DNA from: Roseburia inulinivorans DSM 16841
GTDB lineage: Bacteria; Bacillota; Clostridia; Lachnospirales; Lachnospiraceae
Reading direction: 5' to 3'
Assembly: GCF_000174195.1 (NCBI RefSeq)
Contig: NZ_ACFY01000084.1
Location: 46,526-110,525, forward strand
Length of the DNA: 64,000 nucleotides
The position numbers and the translations under genes are program-made. Numbering within the stretch: position 1 is the stretch's first letter; the number at the start of each line of letters is the position of its first letter. Positions 49,766-58,873 of this stretch are shown piece after piece. Below the pieces are notes generated by a model. The model searched no databases. It was not told the DNA's origin and worked only from the letters and a program-made list of their open reading frames with translations.

Positions 49766-51228
49766 TCTGTCACCTCTGATAAGCCTGCCTTCTCTAATAC
49801 TTTATAAATTTCTCTGGAATAAGTCTCTTTATTGGACAGTGCATACATGGTTCTTGCATCCTCTGCTGTCAATCCAAAATCCTGCTGTAATGCTGTCTCT
49901 GCTGCACTTTCAATCTTATCAAACTCGCCCCTGCATCCATAAGTCTCTGCATCCTGCAGATACTTGTCATATCGCTGCACCGTGCGGATCAGAGAATCCA
50001 GAGCCATATCGTAAACCTCTGCATCCATCATGCTCTCGTAAGCTTCATACTCTGCTGAAACCATAGCTGTAATACGATATTTCTCATAGGTATCCGTGTC
50101 TTTTTCCTTTACTTTCTCCCCTGCCACAGCCTGAAAAGCATCCGAATATCTTCCTTCTGCAAATGCCTGGTCTGCATCTGCAAAACTGTTTGAATATCCA
50201 AGTAAATGTGTGCCTGCCAGAACAAGTACCAGAATGGATGCTGCCATCACAAAAACGAGGATCACCGGCACTTTTGGCAGCGGCGGTGTGTTATCCGGTT
50301 CTGCCGGTGGCTTTGGTTTCTTCTCTTTCTTTGGTTTTACTTTTTTCTCTTTCGGCTGCTTTGGCGCTTTTTTCTTTCTTCTTTTTCTCTTTTTTCTTTT
50401 TTCTTTTTTGCCCTTCTTATCATCGTCCGAAGAACCTTCTAACTCTTTTAAGATGTCCATATCATCCATAGACATCTCAGTAACTGCAGGTTCAGCCTGC
50501 ATTCCGGAAATTTCTTCCTCATCTGGTTCATCATCACCGAACAGTAATTTAGACAGCTTTGCCAGAAATCCCTGTTTCTTCGGCTTCTTTTCTTCTTTTC
50601 CCCCGTCATCCGGCTGCACTTCTGCTTTTGCATTGTCTGCCTCCGGTATTTCGGAATCTTCGCCTGTTCCACTCAGAATTTTCATTAATTCATCATCTTC
50701 ATCCGATACCGCTTTTTCGTTTTCTGTTTCCGGATCATCCAGTCCAAAATCATCAATTCCGATATCATCGATTGCCAGATCATCAATTCCATCTTCACTG
50801 GCACCCTCATCATTTTTTACTTCGGCAGTATCCTCTTTCTGCTCTGCTGTTTTCTCCACTGCTGATGTTTCCATCTCTGCTGTATCATTTGCGGCTTCCT
50901 GATTCACGCTCTCCATGATCTGGTCAATATCATCAAGCATCGGCTGTGTTGCTTTTGTCACACCCTGTGAACTTTCGTCCCTGTCTAATTCTTGCTCGAA
51001 CTGTTTTAAAAATTCATCGGGATCATTATCTTTCCGGAGTTCCTGTTCAAACTGATCCATAAACAGATCATTGGAATCCGGAATATCAATTGTCTCTCTT
51101 GTACTCTTCTGTGGCATTTGTTCTTTACTCTCAATTTCTTCTGGATTTACAGGATCACTGTCATTTAAATCAGATCTGCCATCGACGGCATTTAATAACT
51201 GATCCAGGTAATTTTCTGATTCATTCAT
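49762..51228 (-). CDS. Acidic/basic single-pass membrane protein of unknown function
   Basis: 488 residues: an acidic, Asp/Glu-rich N-terminal half (about 1-265) with repeated IDDLAIDDIGIDDFGLDD; a very basic Lys/Arg/Pro block (about 270-325); one membrane helix (VPVILVFVMAASILVLVLAG); and a helical C-terminal domain resembling TPR-like repeats (YSDAFQAVAGEKVKEKDTDTY). Thus a large cytoplasmic low-complexity tail is anchored to an external helical domain. I do not recognise a family. It overlaps hisH by ATGA. Start at 51228 (CAGGAGAATATTACC). Confidence 0.8.
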   Translation of the reverse strand: MNESENYLDQLLNAVDGRSDLNDSDPVNPEEIESKEQMPQKSTRETIDIPDSNDLFMDQFEQELRKDNDPDEFLKQFEQELDRDESSQGVTKATQPMLDDIDQIMESVNQEAANDTAEMETSAVEKTAEQKEDTAEVKNDEGASEDGIDDLAIDDIGIDDFGLDDPETENEKAVSDEDDELMKILSGTGEDSEIPEADNAKAEVQPDDGGKEEKKPKKQGFLAKLSKLLFGDDEPDEEEISGMQAEPAVTEMSMDDMDILKELEGSSDDDKKGKKEKRKKRKRRKKKAPKQPKEKKVKPKKEKKPKPPAEPDNTPPLPKVPVILVFVMAASILVLVLAGTHLLGYSNSFADADQAFAEGRYSDAFQAVAGEKVKEKDTDTYEKYRITAMVSAEYEAYESMMDAEVYDMALDSLIRTVQRYDKYLQDAETYGCRGEFDKIESAAETALQQDFGLTAEDARTMYALSNKETYSREIYKVLEKAGLSEVTE

Positions 51229-51330
51229 GGTAATATTCTCCTGCTATTGATTTCTTTGTAACTATCATATATTTATTTTTCGATTATAGTAAATCAGGGA
51301 TGTGAAAAAACTCACACCCCTTTTTCTGAC

Positions 51331-52236
51331 TTAATCTACGCTCTTATCGATCAGATTGTCAATTGCCTCTACCAGCATACCGATCTCCGGCTTTGTCAAC
51401 TGGGCATCTGCTCCTAACTGTTCTCCCTTTTTGCGCATCTCCTCATTCACAAGAGATGAAAAAATAATAAGTGGTATCTTCTTGATCTCATCATCTGATT
51501 TGCAGAGTTTTGTCAATCTGTGTCCATCCATGAGAGGCATCTCAATATCTGTGATGATACAGTGTACGTCCTGACGGACTGTTCCTTTCTTCTTGAACTC
51601 AGTCAGCTTATCCCACGCCTCCTGTCCGTTCATTGTCATGATCAGATTCGTGTATCCTGATTTTTTCAGACACTCTGAGATCATTTTTCCAAGCAGTGGG
51701 GAATCCTCTGCAATGAGGATTGGAGAATCGCTTCTGTCTCTGGCTGTTCTCTCCTCCACATCTGATACTTTCAGTCCGGTTTCCGGGCTGATGTCCGTAA
51801 CTATCTTTTCAAAATCAAGGATCACCACTAATTTTCCTTCCAGCTTGATAACCCCTGTTGCAGCACTCTTATCTTCCGTGTTGATCGTAGAATCCGGTTT
51901 AATGATGTCCTCCCATGATACTCTGTGGATACCGATCACTTCATCTACATGGAATGCAATGTTTAATTTATTAAAGTTTGTGATAATGAATAAGCCCTTT
52001 TTCTCGGATGGTTCCATTCCCAGACACTTTTTCAGGTCAATAACCGTCATCATTGTATCACGCGGCATAAAAATTCCTTCCACACAAGGATGTGCATTTG
52101 GAACCGGTGTTACCTGCTGATAGGTAAGGATCTCTCTGATCTTTGCCACGTTGATTCCATAATAATTGTCACCTAACGTAAATTCAAGAACTTCTAATTC
52201 ATTTGTACCTGACTCTAAAAGAATATTTGTATCCAT
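51331..52236 (-). CDS. cheV: Chemotaxis coupling protein CheV
   Basis: 301 residues: an N-terminal CheW-like domain (1-150, with NYYGINVAKIREILTYQQVT and VDEVIGIHRVSWEDI) and a C-terminal receiver domain (about 170-301) with ILIAEDSPLLGKMI, phospho-acceptor Asp in CIITDIEMPLMDGHRL and Lys in LTKPE. It links chemoreceptors to CheA and adapts by phosphorylation. Start at 52236 with GTGGGAGGAAGACACA. A long leader with a multi-hairpin fold (52302-52423) separates it from its promoter at 52439-52468. Confidence 0.95.
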   Translation of the reverse strand: MDTNILLESGTNELEVLEFTLGDNYYGINVAKIREILTYQQVTPVPNAHPCVEGIFMPRDTMMTVIDLKKCLGMEPSEKKGLFIITNFNKLNIAFHVDEVIGIHRVSWEDIIKPDSTINTEDKSAATGVIKLEGKLVVILDFEKIVTDISPETGLKVSDVEERTARDRSDSPILIAEDSPLLGKMISECLKKSGYTNLIMTMNGQEAWDKLTEFKKKGTVRQDVHCIITDIEMPLMDGHRLTKLCKSDDEIKKIPLIIFSSLVNEEMRKKGEQLGADAQLTKPEIGMLVEAIDNLIDKSVD

Positions 52237-52301
52237 TGTGTCTTCCTCCCACGTATATGTTCTCTTGTTTTTAATTTGATTTAATATATGAACCTCAGTC
52301 C

Positions 52302-52423
52302 GCAGTGCACGCCAGAAAAATCAGAGATTTTCCTGGCTGTCGGGCATTCGCCCTATCACTCTCGATATATACAGACCTCACCATGCAAACATATCCGGTC
52401 TGTATATTCTCGATTGGCACTGC
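52302..52423 (-). ncRNA. Structured leader RNA of cheV (multi-branch junction)
   Basis: On the minus strand a closing stem of 7 bp (GCAGTGC, plus 52417-52423, with GCACTGC, plus 52302-52308) encloses three hairpins: a long one around AATATACAGACC (plus 52362-52414), GGGC-GAAT-GCCC (52342-52353), and an 11-bp stem CCAGGAAAATC (52312-52336). All lie between promoter and cheV, ~65 bp before the start codon. The fold suggests a regulatory RNA; I do not recognise it as a named riboswitch, and it lacks the c-di-GMP-I core as I know it. Confidence 0.55.
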
Positions 52424-52438
52424 TCATTGCTTACGCAC

Positions 52439-52468
52439 ATTATATCATAACTCTTCCTGTTTTTACAA
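52439..52468 (-). promoter_or_regulatory. Promoter of cheV
   Basis: Minus-strand TTGTAA (plus 52463-52468), 18-bp spacer, TATAAT (plus 52439-52444). The -35 overlaps the stop of the lipoprotein gene. Confidence 0.65.
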
Positions 52469-53146
52469 TTTTATTTCATAAGTTGTGTCATCTCTTGTCA
52501 CATGGAGCACAATATCAGAAACTTCTGTCACGGAATCCGGTATCTCAAATAAAAGAACCGCTGATTTTGTCTCTCCTGCCGGGATCTCATCATCATAAGT
52601 TGAAAAATCCGTTGTCATGATCGTTGTATAAGCAGAAACCTGCGTACTCTCTGCTCCATCAGCAGAATAATCCGCTGTAAACTTTACCTTTGAAGTGAGA
52701 TTATCCAGAGTAATACCCTCTTCTGTAGGATTGGTCATATCGATTTCAAGTACCATAAACTGTTTTCCATTCGAGGCTCTTACATCAAGCACATCCGACT
52801 CTGTATAGTTTCCGGCAAGGCTTACTCCTCCATAGGCAACTTCCAGTCCATCCGCTCCAAATACATCCTCCAGCGTATTTCCGGCTGGTGTCTCATCCAT
52901 TATTTCTGTGCCATCCACACTCTCACTGCCTGTGACAGTCTCTTCCGGCTCTGTTTCTTCCGCGCTCTGATCCACATAGACCAGACCATCCTTCTGATAT
53001 GAATTATGCTTGGAAACAACGTGTACTGCATAATTGACGATCTGACTTTCCTCTGCCTCTGTGAGATCATATGCTTTCGTTCCACATCCTGTCAGCAAAA
53101 GCATACCTGTCAGACATAAGATTCCTTCTATCTTTTTTCTTCTCAT
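52463..53146 (-). CDS. Lipoprotein with DUF4352/DUF5067-like beta-sandwich
   Basis: 227 residues: signal peptide with lipobox LLTGC (MRRKKIEGILCLTGMLLLTG), an acidic Thr/Glu-rich linker (60-90), and a C-terminal immunoglobulin-like domain with FMVLEIDMTNPTEEGITLDN and GETKSAVLLFEIPDSV, as in the DUF4352/DUF5067 families of exported Firmicutes proteins. Its ATG overlaps the kinase stop by four bases, so it is translated with the two-component system. It may be a sensor accessory or its target; function is not known. Confidence 0.8.
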   Translation of the reverse strand: MRRKKIEGILCLTGMLLLTGCGTKAYDLTEAEESQIVNYAVHVVSKHNSYQKDGLVYVDQSAEETEPEETVTGSESVDGTEIMDETPAGNTLEDVFGADGLEVAYGGVSLAGNYTESDVLDVRASNGKQFMVLEIDMTNPTEEGITLDNLTSKVKFTADYSADGAESTQVSAYTTIMTTDFSTYDDEIPAGETKSAVLLFEIPDSVTEVSDIVLHVTRDDTTYEIKL

Positions 53147-54669
53147 ACTGTATCATCCTCCGCCTGTCCGGAACCAATCCCTGTTTTTTCCGTGTCAAGT
53201 TCGAACCAGAATTCTACGCCATCTTCATGATTTAACACGCCACATTCCCTGTGAAATGACTCCATGATTGCCTTTACGATAGAAAGTCCTATTCCACTTC
53301 CACCATATTCCCTCGTTCTTGCCTTGTCCACTTTATAAAACTTGATCCAGACATTATCAAGATCTTCTTCCGGAATCTGTTTTCCGGTATTGAATACACT
53401 CACCCGGACAACACTGTCTTTTCTTGTGTACCAGATTCTGATCTTCTTATCAAATTCTGCATGGTGGATCGCATTGCTCAGATAATTTGTCACAACCTCT
53501 TCCACCTTGAATTCATCTCCCCATGCATCCATCGGTCCGCTCTCATCAAATGTGACCGAGATATCGTTCTGCTCTAATAAAATAGAAGATGAATTAATAA
53601 TTCCATGGATCAGTTCTGTCAGATTAAAGCGCTCCATAGGAACAACTTCATTTCCAAACTCTAACTGGTTTAAAGTCAGAAGTTTTTTGACCATCTGATT
53701 CATTTTATCCGCCTCGTCCATGATCACTTCACAGTAGAAATCACGGCTCTGTGCATCATCATTGATACACTCCTGCAATCCCTCTGCATAACCCTGGATC
53801 AACGCCAGCGGTGTCTTCAGCTCATGAGATACATTGGATAGAAACTCCTTGCGCATCTCATCGATTTCTGTTTTTTTCTCAATATCCTGTTTTAATTCGT
53901 TATTTGCACTCTTAAGTTCTGAGATTGTGCTTTCAAGCGCACATGACAACCGGTTAAAATGTTCACCGAGTTCATCTATCTCATTTTTTCTGTGTCCTTT
54001 GGAAACATACTTGGCATCAAAATCAAGTTCTGTCATTCTTTTTGATATGTCCGTGAGTTCTGAGATCGGTGTTGTTATCCTCTTAGACACAAACACTGTG
54101 ACAATCGCACTGATCGCAATTGCCAGAACGCCCACGTAAACCAGAAACTGATTTGAAATTTTTGCACTCTCACGGATACTCTCCACTGCGGTACGCATCA
54201 GGATCAGATTTCCATTGGAAAGTGTTCCATAAAGAACCATGTACTCAGATGATAACCTTGTATCTGTCTGTTTCTGTATGACGTAATTGTCTGATCTCTG
54301 TAAGATCTCGGTCTGGTTTCTGTCATCACCAAACAAAATATTCATAAATTCCATCAGAATGACCTGATTGTCATTCACCGACGACCTCACGATCGCACGG
54401 TTGGAACTGATGATCATAACTGCAATATTACCATTGGCACACAGATTGTCAAAAGTGACATCAAACCCACTGGAATTCAGTTCACCTGTCTCACTGGCAC
54501 CGTTGATCACATCATATCCATCGATCAGCGAATCCTGCTTATTCAACATATAATATTTTTCCAAAAAGGAAGTATTGATAAACCAGCATAACATAATCGT
54601 CCCTGCTACAAGTCCGACTAATATCACTGCAAGTTCGCGGGTCAGTGACCCTTTTTTATCTCTTTTCAT
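53143..54669 (-). CDS. Sensor histidine kinase, HAMP-HisKA type
   Basis: 508 residues from MKRDKKGSLTRELAVILVGL at 54669. Two membrane helices (about 12-34 and 180-203) flank a ~145-residue external sensor. HAMP: KRITTPISELTDISKRMTEL. The HisKA dimerisation helix has FLSNVSHELKTPLALIQGYA with the phospho-acceptor His. The ATPase has NYLSNAIHHA, VFNTGKQIPEEDL and YGGSGIGLSIVKAI. Class I kinase partner of the OmpR-type regulator, transcribed in the same unit; the lipoprotein follows by ATGA overlap. Confidence 0.95.
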   Translation of the reverse strand: MKRDKKGSLTRELAVILVGLVAGTIMLCWFINTSFLEKYYMLNKQDSLIDGYDVINGASETGELNSSGFDVTFDNLCANGNIAVMIISSNRAIVRSSVNDNQVILMEFMNILFGDDRNQTEILQRSDNYVIQKQTDTRLSSEYMVLYGTLSNGNLILMRTAVESIRESAKISNQFLVYVGVLAIAISAIVTVFVSKRITTPISELTDISKRMTELDFDAKYVSKGHRKNEIDELGEHFNRLSCALESTISELKSANNELKQDIEKKTEIDEMRKEFLSNVSHELKTPLALIQGYAEGLQECINDDAQSRDFYCEVIMDEADKMNQMVKKLLTLNQLEFGNEVVPMERFNLTELIHGIINSSSILLEQNDISVTFDESGPMDAWGDEFKVEEVVTNYLSNAIHHAEFDKKIRIWYTRKDSVVRVSVFNTGKQIPEEDLDNVWIKFYKVDKARTREYGGSGIGLSIVKAIMESFHRECGVLNHEDGVEFWFELDTEKTGIGSGQAEDDTV

Positions 54670-54723
54670 ATTATGACAACCATCCTGTAATGTCAATCAG
54701 TTTTGCAAATAATCGTCAATACC

Positions 54724-55407
54724 CTACTCCACTATAAACTTGTAGCCAACACCCCAGATTGTCTTGATATACTCCCCTTTTTCCCCGATTTTGGCACGGA
54801 GTTTTTTGACATGTGTGTCAATTGTCCTTGCATCTCCAAAGTAATCATAATTCCACACGTTGTTCAATATCTTTTCACGGGATAGTGCAATTCCCTGATT
54901 CTCCATAAAATAATCCAGCAGTTCAAATTCTTTAATACTTAATTCGATTGGTCTGCCATCCACGGTCACAAGATGCGCCGTCTTATCCAGTTTAATACCG
55001 CCCGCCTCAACAAATTTTTCATCATTTCCGGCAGTCAGTCCGCTTCTGCGAAGCAGTGCATTTACCCTTGCCACAAGGATTTTCGGTGAAAATGGTTTGG
55101 AAATGTATTCGTCCACTCCAAGTTCAAATCCGGTCAGTTCATCGCTCTCATCGCTTTTTGCAGTCAGCATAATGATCGGAACTTTGGATGTTTCACGCAC
55201 CTCACGACAGACATCCCAACCGTTGATCTTTGGCATCATGACATCTAAAATGATCAGTGCGATATTCTTTTCTTTATAAAATATATCCAGTGCCTCCTCA
55301 CCGTCTCCGGCTTCTAACACTTCATAATCTTCCCGCACTAAAAAGTCTCGGACCAGTTTACGCATCCTGCTCTCATCATCTACTACAAGAATCTTTAATC
55401 TCTCCAT
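54724..55407 (-). CDS. OmpR-family response regulator
   Basis: 227 residues, MERLKILVVDDESRMRKLVR. Receiver with phospho-acceptor Asp in LIILDVMMPKINGWD and Lys in YISKPFSP, and a winged-helix Trans_reg_C domain (ELSIKEFELLDYFMENQGIA .. RTIDTHVKKLRAKIGEKGEY). Closest in look to Firmicutes ResD/ArlR types. It precedes its kinase by 54 bp. Confidence 0.95.
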   Translation of the reverse strand: MERLKILVVDDESRMRKLVRDFLVREDYEVLEAGDGEEALDIFYKEKNIALIILDVMMPKINGWDVCREVRETSKVPIIMLTAKSDESDELTGFELGVDEYISKPFSPKILVARVNALLRRSGLTAGNDEKFVEAGGIKLDKTAHLVTVDGRPIELSIKEFELLDYFMENQGIALSREKILNNVWNYDYFGDARTIDTHVKKLRAKIGEKGEYIKTIWGVGYKFIVE

Positions 55408-55452
55408 ATCGTCCTCCGGTTATGTCTGTTCTCTGTTCATCATATCATGATT

Positions 55453-56106
55453 TTATGGCGAATCTGTGAAATCTGTCTGTTCTGTATCCACCTGGATCCC
55501 AAGTTCCTGTTCTTTTTCGCTCACTGCCTTTTCCCGCTCCGTCAGTTCCTGCTCCCAGGATGCATAGCGGTTTAAAAGTTTCGACTGATAGTCCACGATC
55601 GTCGGACTGTCGCTCGTCAGCGCCATGGCAAACATTGCCACAACGCACACCACAAGGATTGCATTCACACACAGGGAAATCTTCAATTTTCCGGAGGACT
55701 CTGTCTCTAATGCCTTCCTGTCGATCTTTGCAAGATTTTTTTCACGCTGTCTCGCCCTGACCGCCCGCACACGTTCCTTCTGTGCGATCTCACGCTTCTG
55801 CTTTTTTAAGCTTTCCTCAAGTCTCGGATGTGTGACCGGAATCGGCAGGATATCTTCATTTTTGATAAAAGGAATTGTCGTCAGGTATTCCTGCAGATCC
55901 TTTAAATAACTGTATCCGACTGCTGTTTCAAACAGTTTCTGTCCGATCATTTTGTTATAAACCTGCAATATGACCTCCGGATCATTCATATCGGTCTTGG
56001 TCTTGATATATCTGATCCCCTCGATTTCCTTTTTCGCCTGTTCTGCTTCATCCTTATTTTCAAAAGAAAATCCACCAACGCTCACTCTCTGCGTATTTTC
56101 CGGCAT
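55453..56106 (-). CDS. Single-pass membrane protein with C-terminal coiled coil, unknown function
   Basis: 217 residues from MPENTQRVSVGGFSFENKDE at 56106, where GGAGGAAGAACAA gives a proper site; the open frame extends upstream but crosses the promoter. Residues 1-100 form a small mixed domain (ILQVYNKMIGQKLFETAVGY), then a basic helical stretch (KKQKREIAQKERVRAVRARQ), one membrane helix (ISLCVNAILVVCVVAMFAMA), and an external coiled coil (SKLLNRYASWEQELTEREKA). No known family. It precedes the OmpR-type system by 46 bp and may be in that unit. Confidence 0.75.
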   Translation of the reverse strand: MPENTQRVSVGGFSFENKDEAEQAKKEIEGIRYIKTKTDMNDPEVILQVYNKMIGQKLFETAVGYSYLKDLQEYLTTIPFIKNEDILPIPVTHPRLEESLKKQKREIAQKERVRAVRARQREKNLAKIDRKALETESSGKLKISLCVNAILVVCVVAMFAMALTSDSPTIVDYQSKLLNRYASWEQELTEREKAVSEKEQELGIQVDTEQTDFTDSP

Positions 56107-56154
56107 TTGTTCTTCCTCCGTTCCATTTACACTTCCTAAGCACATGTTATTTTT

Positions 56155-56183
56155 ATTATAAAAAATAACTTTACAGTTTGCAA
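56155..56183 (-). promoter_or_regulatory. Sigma-A promoter upstream of the coiled-coil membrane protein
   Basis: Minus-strand TTGCAA (plus 56178-56183), 17 bp, TATAAT (plus 56155-56160), about 50 bp before the start at 56106. It supports the later start and makes this gene and the two-component system independent of modABC. Confidence 0.75.
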
Positions 56184-56186
56184 GTT

Positions 56187-57245
56187 TTATCCGTGCAGAT
56201 AAAGAATACTCTCCTCCGGAATGACGAGGTACTGCGGCATTTTTTCCTGATATTCTTTCTGCCAGCTTTCTTTTGGGATTTTCCACCAGACATCATGTTC
56301 GAAAACAACCACCAGTTCAAAAGGATCGTCGAGGATCTTTCCGTTTTGGCACTCCACCAGATTTTCACGCTGTCCGTTCTCCGGCAGTCTTAAATAATGT
56401 GCGCGGATGCCGATATGTGTCGTATTTTCCGGGATCATGCCCTTTACGCAGACCGTTGTATTCCAGTTTGGCAGAACCATCGTATGGTCGTCCACTCTCT
56501 CGATTTTTTCAATATTTTTGCAGCCTGTCAGCTTCGCAGCCGCCGGTGTGCCGGGATTTTTAAAAATTTCTTTTGTGGCGCCAAATCCCGCCTGTCTGCC
56601 ATTCTCCACGATCAGCATATGCTCACAGAAACGGTAGATCTCATCGCGGCTGTGCGTCACCATCAGAATGTCTTTGTCATAACCGGACAAAAGTTCCAGC
56701 AGTTCCAACTGCAGTTTTTCTTTCAAAAATGCGTCCAGCGCAGAGAAAGGCTCATCCAGCATCAAAACCTCCGGGTCTGACGCAAGGATTCTCGCCAGCG
56801 CCACACGCTGCTGCTGCCCGCCGGATAATTTCCCCGGATAAGAGGATTTTAACTCTGTCACATGCAGCAGTTCCATATAATCTGCCGTCTGCCTTTTTAT
56901 CTCCTCTGCAGTCATTTTCTGACCGGGACGACATTTAAAACCAGCCGCAATGTTCTCCTCCACCGTCATGTTCGGAAACAGTGCATAATTCTGGAATAAA
57001 TAACCGACATGTCTGTCCTGCACGCGCAGATTGATCTTTTTGCCGGAATCAAACAATACCCTGCCATTCAAAACAATTTTCCCACGGTCCGGTGTCTCAA
57101 TGCCGGCAATGCATTTTAACGTCATGCTCTTGCCACAGCCGGACGCACCGAGGATTCCTGTGATTCCCTGTTTTCCTTCGGTATCAAAAGAAACAGACAG
57201 CACTTTGTCATTTAGTTTTTTTTCGATCTCCACCTGTAAACTCAT
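56187..57245 (-). CDS. modC: Molybdate ABC transporter ATPase
   Basis: 352 residues, MSLQVEIEKKLNDKVLSVSF. Walker A GASGCGKS, signature LSGGQQQRVALARI, Walker B VLMLDEPFSALDAF, and H-loop MVTHSRDE. The C-terminal ~120 residues are a regulatory extension with a GIRAHYLRLPE segment, partly MOP-like. It overlaps modB by ATGA. It energises the molybdate (or tungstate) importer. Confidence 0.93.
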   Translation of the reverse strand: MSLQVEIEKKLNDKVLSVSFDTEGKQGITGILGASGCGKSMTLKCIAGIETPDRGKIVLNGRVLFDSGKKINLRVQDRHVGYLFQNYALFPNMTVEENIAAGFKCRPGQKMTAEEIKRQTADYMELLHVTELKSSYPGKLSGGQQQRVALARILASDPEVLMLDEPFSALDAFLKEKLQLELLELLSGYDKDILMVTHSRDEIYRFCEHMLIVENGRQAGFGATKEIFKNPGTPAAAKLTGCKNIEKIERVDDHTMVLPNWNTTVCVKGMIPENTTHIGIRAHYLRLPENGQRENLVECQNGKILDDPFELVVVFEHDVWWKIPKESWQKEYQEKMPQYLVIPEESILYLHG

Positions 57246-57901
57246 CTTTTTTTCTCTCCACGCAGATTCATTCCTGCCACGATGAGCAGGGAAAAAGCAA
57301 CAATGATCAACACGTATTTTCCTGCGGTATCCATATCCCCGGCCGCCACCTCAGAATAAATGGCGAGTGGCAGTGTCCTTGTTTTTCCTGCAATATTTCC
57401 GGCGATCATCGCAGTCGCTCCGAATTCGCCGAGCCCTCTTGTGAATGCGAGCACGCCGCCGGAGAGGATTCCCGGTCTTGCCTGTGGCAGGATAATTTTC
57501 CAGAAAATGGTGCGCTCACTCATGCCAAGCGTTCTGCCCGCATAGATCAGATTTGCATCGACCTGCTCGATCGCACCTCTCGCCGAGCGGTACATCAGTG
57601 GAAACGAGATCACGACAGCCGCCAGAACGGTTGCCTGCCAGCTGAACACGATTTTATAATGAAATACTTTTTCTAAAAAGATACCGGCCGGTCTTTTTGC
57701 TCCAAACAGATAAAGCAAAAAAAAGCCCGCTACGGTCGGAGGCAGTACGAGCGGCAGTGTCAGCAATCCATCCAGCCATGCTTTTGCTTTTGTGGAACGG
57801 ACGGACACAACGCCACGTGCTGCCCAAAGCCCCAGAAAAAATGTGATGATGATCGATACGACCGATGTTTTTAACGAGATCCATACCGGTGAAAAATCCA
57901 T
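57242..57901 (-). CDS. modB: Molybdate ABC transporter permease
   Basis: 219 residues, MDFSPVWISLKTSVVSIIIT, with five membrane helices. The loop RTLGMSERTIFWKIILPQAR is the EAA coupling motif, and GLGEFGATAMIAGNIAGKT is characteristic of ModB. It lies 31 bp after modA and overlaps modC. Confidence 0.95.
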   Translation of the reverse strand: MDFSPVWISLKTSVVSIIITFFLGLWAARGVVSVRSTKAKAWLDGLLTLPLVLPPTVAGFFLLYLFGAKRPAGIFLEKVFHYKIVFSWQATVLAAVVISFPLMYRSARGAIEQVDANLIYAGRTLGMSERTIFWKIILPQARPGILSGGVLAFTRGLGEFGATAMIAGNIAGKTRTLPLAIYSEVAAGDMDTAGKYVLIIVAFSLLIVAGMNLRGEKKR

Positions 57902-57932
57902 TTTTTTTTGCCTCCTGAACTACTATCCTGTC

Positions 57933-58805
57933 TTATTGCTGTGAATTGACAGTGAATCCTGCTGCCTTGAATACGTCAAGCGCTTCATCGGACTGTAAAA
58001 ACTCCATGAATGCATCTGCTGCGTCTTTGTTCTTTGTCTCTTTTAACTCTGCCACCGGATAAATGACTTTGGAAACACTTCCCTCCGGTGCTTCTGCCAC
58101 AACCGAAACCTTGTCAGTCATGGAAGCTGCGTCTGTTGCGTAAACGATCCCGGCGTCTGCACTTCCCTCAGCCACCCAGTTTAATACCTCTGTCACGTTA
58201 GTTCCAAGACTTAATTTACCTTCCACACTGCTCCAGAGATCCAGATTCTCCAATGCCTCTTTGCCGTACTGTCCTGCCGGAACACTCTCCGGATCACCGA
58301 TTGCGATCATATCTGCATTCACGATGTCCTCAAAAGAAGTGTAACCTCTCTCTTTTCCTGCCGGAACGATCAGAACGATTTTATTTTCCAGAAGATCCAC
58401 AGATGCATCCTCTGCGATATAGCCCTCCTCCTGCAATGCCTCCATCTGTTTTAATGATGCGGAAAAGAAGATGTCCACATCTGCGCCAGCCTCAATCTGT
58501 GACTGTAATTTTCCGGAACTGTCATACGTTCCTTCAATGGATACTTCCGGGTACTGTTCCTCAAACATTGGAATCAGATGCTCTGTAAAAGATTTTTCCA
58601 GACTTGCAGCTGCCGCCAGTGTGATCGTTCCCTGAATGTCTGCATTCTGTGCTGCACCGGATGTTTCTGTTGTCACAGCTTCCTCTGTGCTTTCATTCTG
58701 TGCCGGAGTATCTGTGTTTGTATCTGCTCCTTTATTGCTGCCACAGGCTGCAAGTCCTGCGGTCATAGCTGTCAGTAATAGAACTGCTGTCAATTTTTTC
58801 ATCAT
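57933..58805 (-). CDS. modA: Molybdate-binding lipoprotein
   Basis: 290 residues. Signal MMKKLTAVLLLTAMTAGLAA ending in lipobox LAAC, a Thr/Glu-rich linker, then the ModA fold: ITLAAAASLEKSFTEHLIPM, YDSSGKLQSQIEAGADVDIF and VTEVLNWVAEGSADAGIVYA. It captures molybdate outside the membrane. First of the modABC trio, 68 bp after the MOSC-MogA gene. Confidence 0.95.
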   Translation of the reverse strand: MMKKLTAVLLLTAMTAGLAACGSNKGADTNTDTPAQNESTEEAVTTETSGAAQNADIQGTITLAAAASLEKSFTEHLIPMFEEQYPEVSIEGTYDSSGKLQSQIEAGADVDIFFSASLKQMEALQEEGYIAEDASVDLLENKIVLIVPAGKERGYTSFEDIVNADMIAIGDPESVPAGQYGKEALENLDLWSSVEGKLSLGTNVTEVLNWVAEGSADAGIVYATDAASMTDKVSVVAEAPEGSVSKVIYPVAELKETKNKDAADAFMEFLQSDEALDVFKAAGFTVNSQQ

Positions 58806-58873
58806 TTTTTCCTCATCTTTCTTCTGATTGTTTTTATATAAATCTGAAGATTGTTTGCAAATTCATGATTCTT

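Noticed and set aside
50210..50902. A 230-codon plus-strand open frame
   Set aside because: It is antisense to the acidic and basic low-complexity regions of the gene at 49762-51228; the translation is a Ser/Phe-rich run typical of such shadows.
51297..51325. Terminator of cheV
   Set aside because: The hairpin GGGATGTGA/TCACACCCC is followed by T5 only on the plus strand, whereas cheV is on the minus strand, so its role is unclear.
52302..52423. A c-di-GMP-I riboswitch before cheV
   Set aside because: The conserved core sequences of that class are not seen, although a multi-branch fold is present; it is left as an unclassified structured leader.
58806..58873. A molybdenum-cofactor riboswitch before modA
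   Set aside because: The 68-bp gap is AT-rich without the conserved stems of that RNA.
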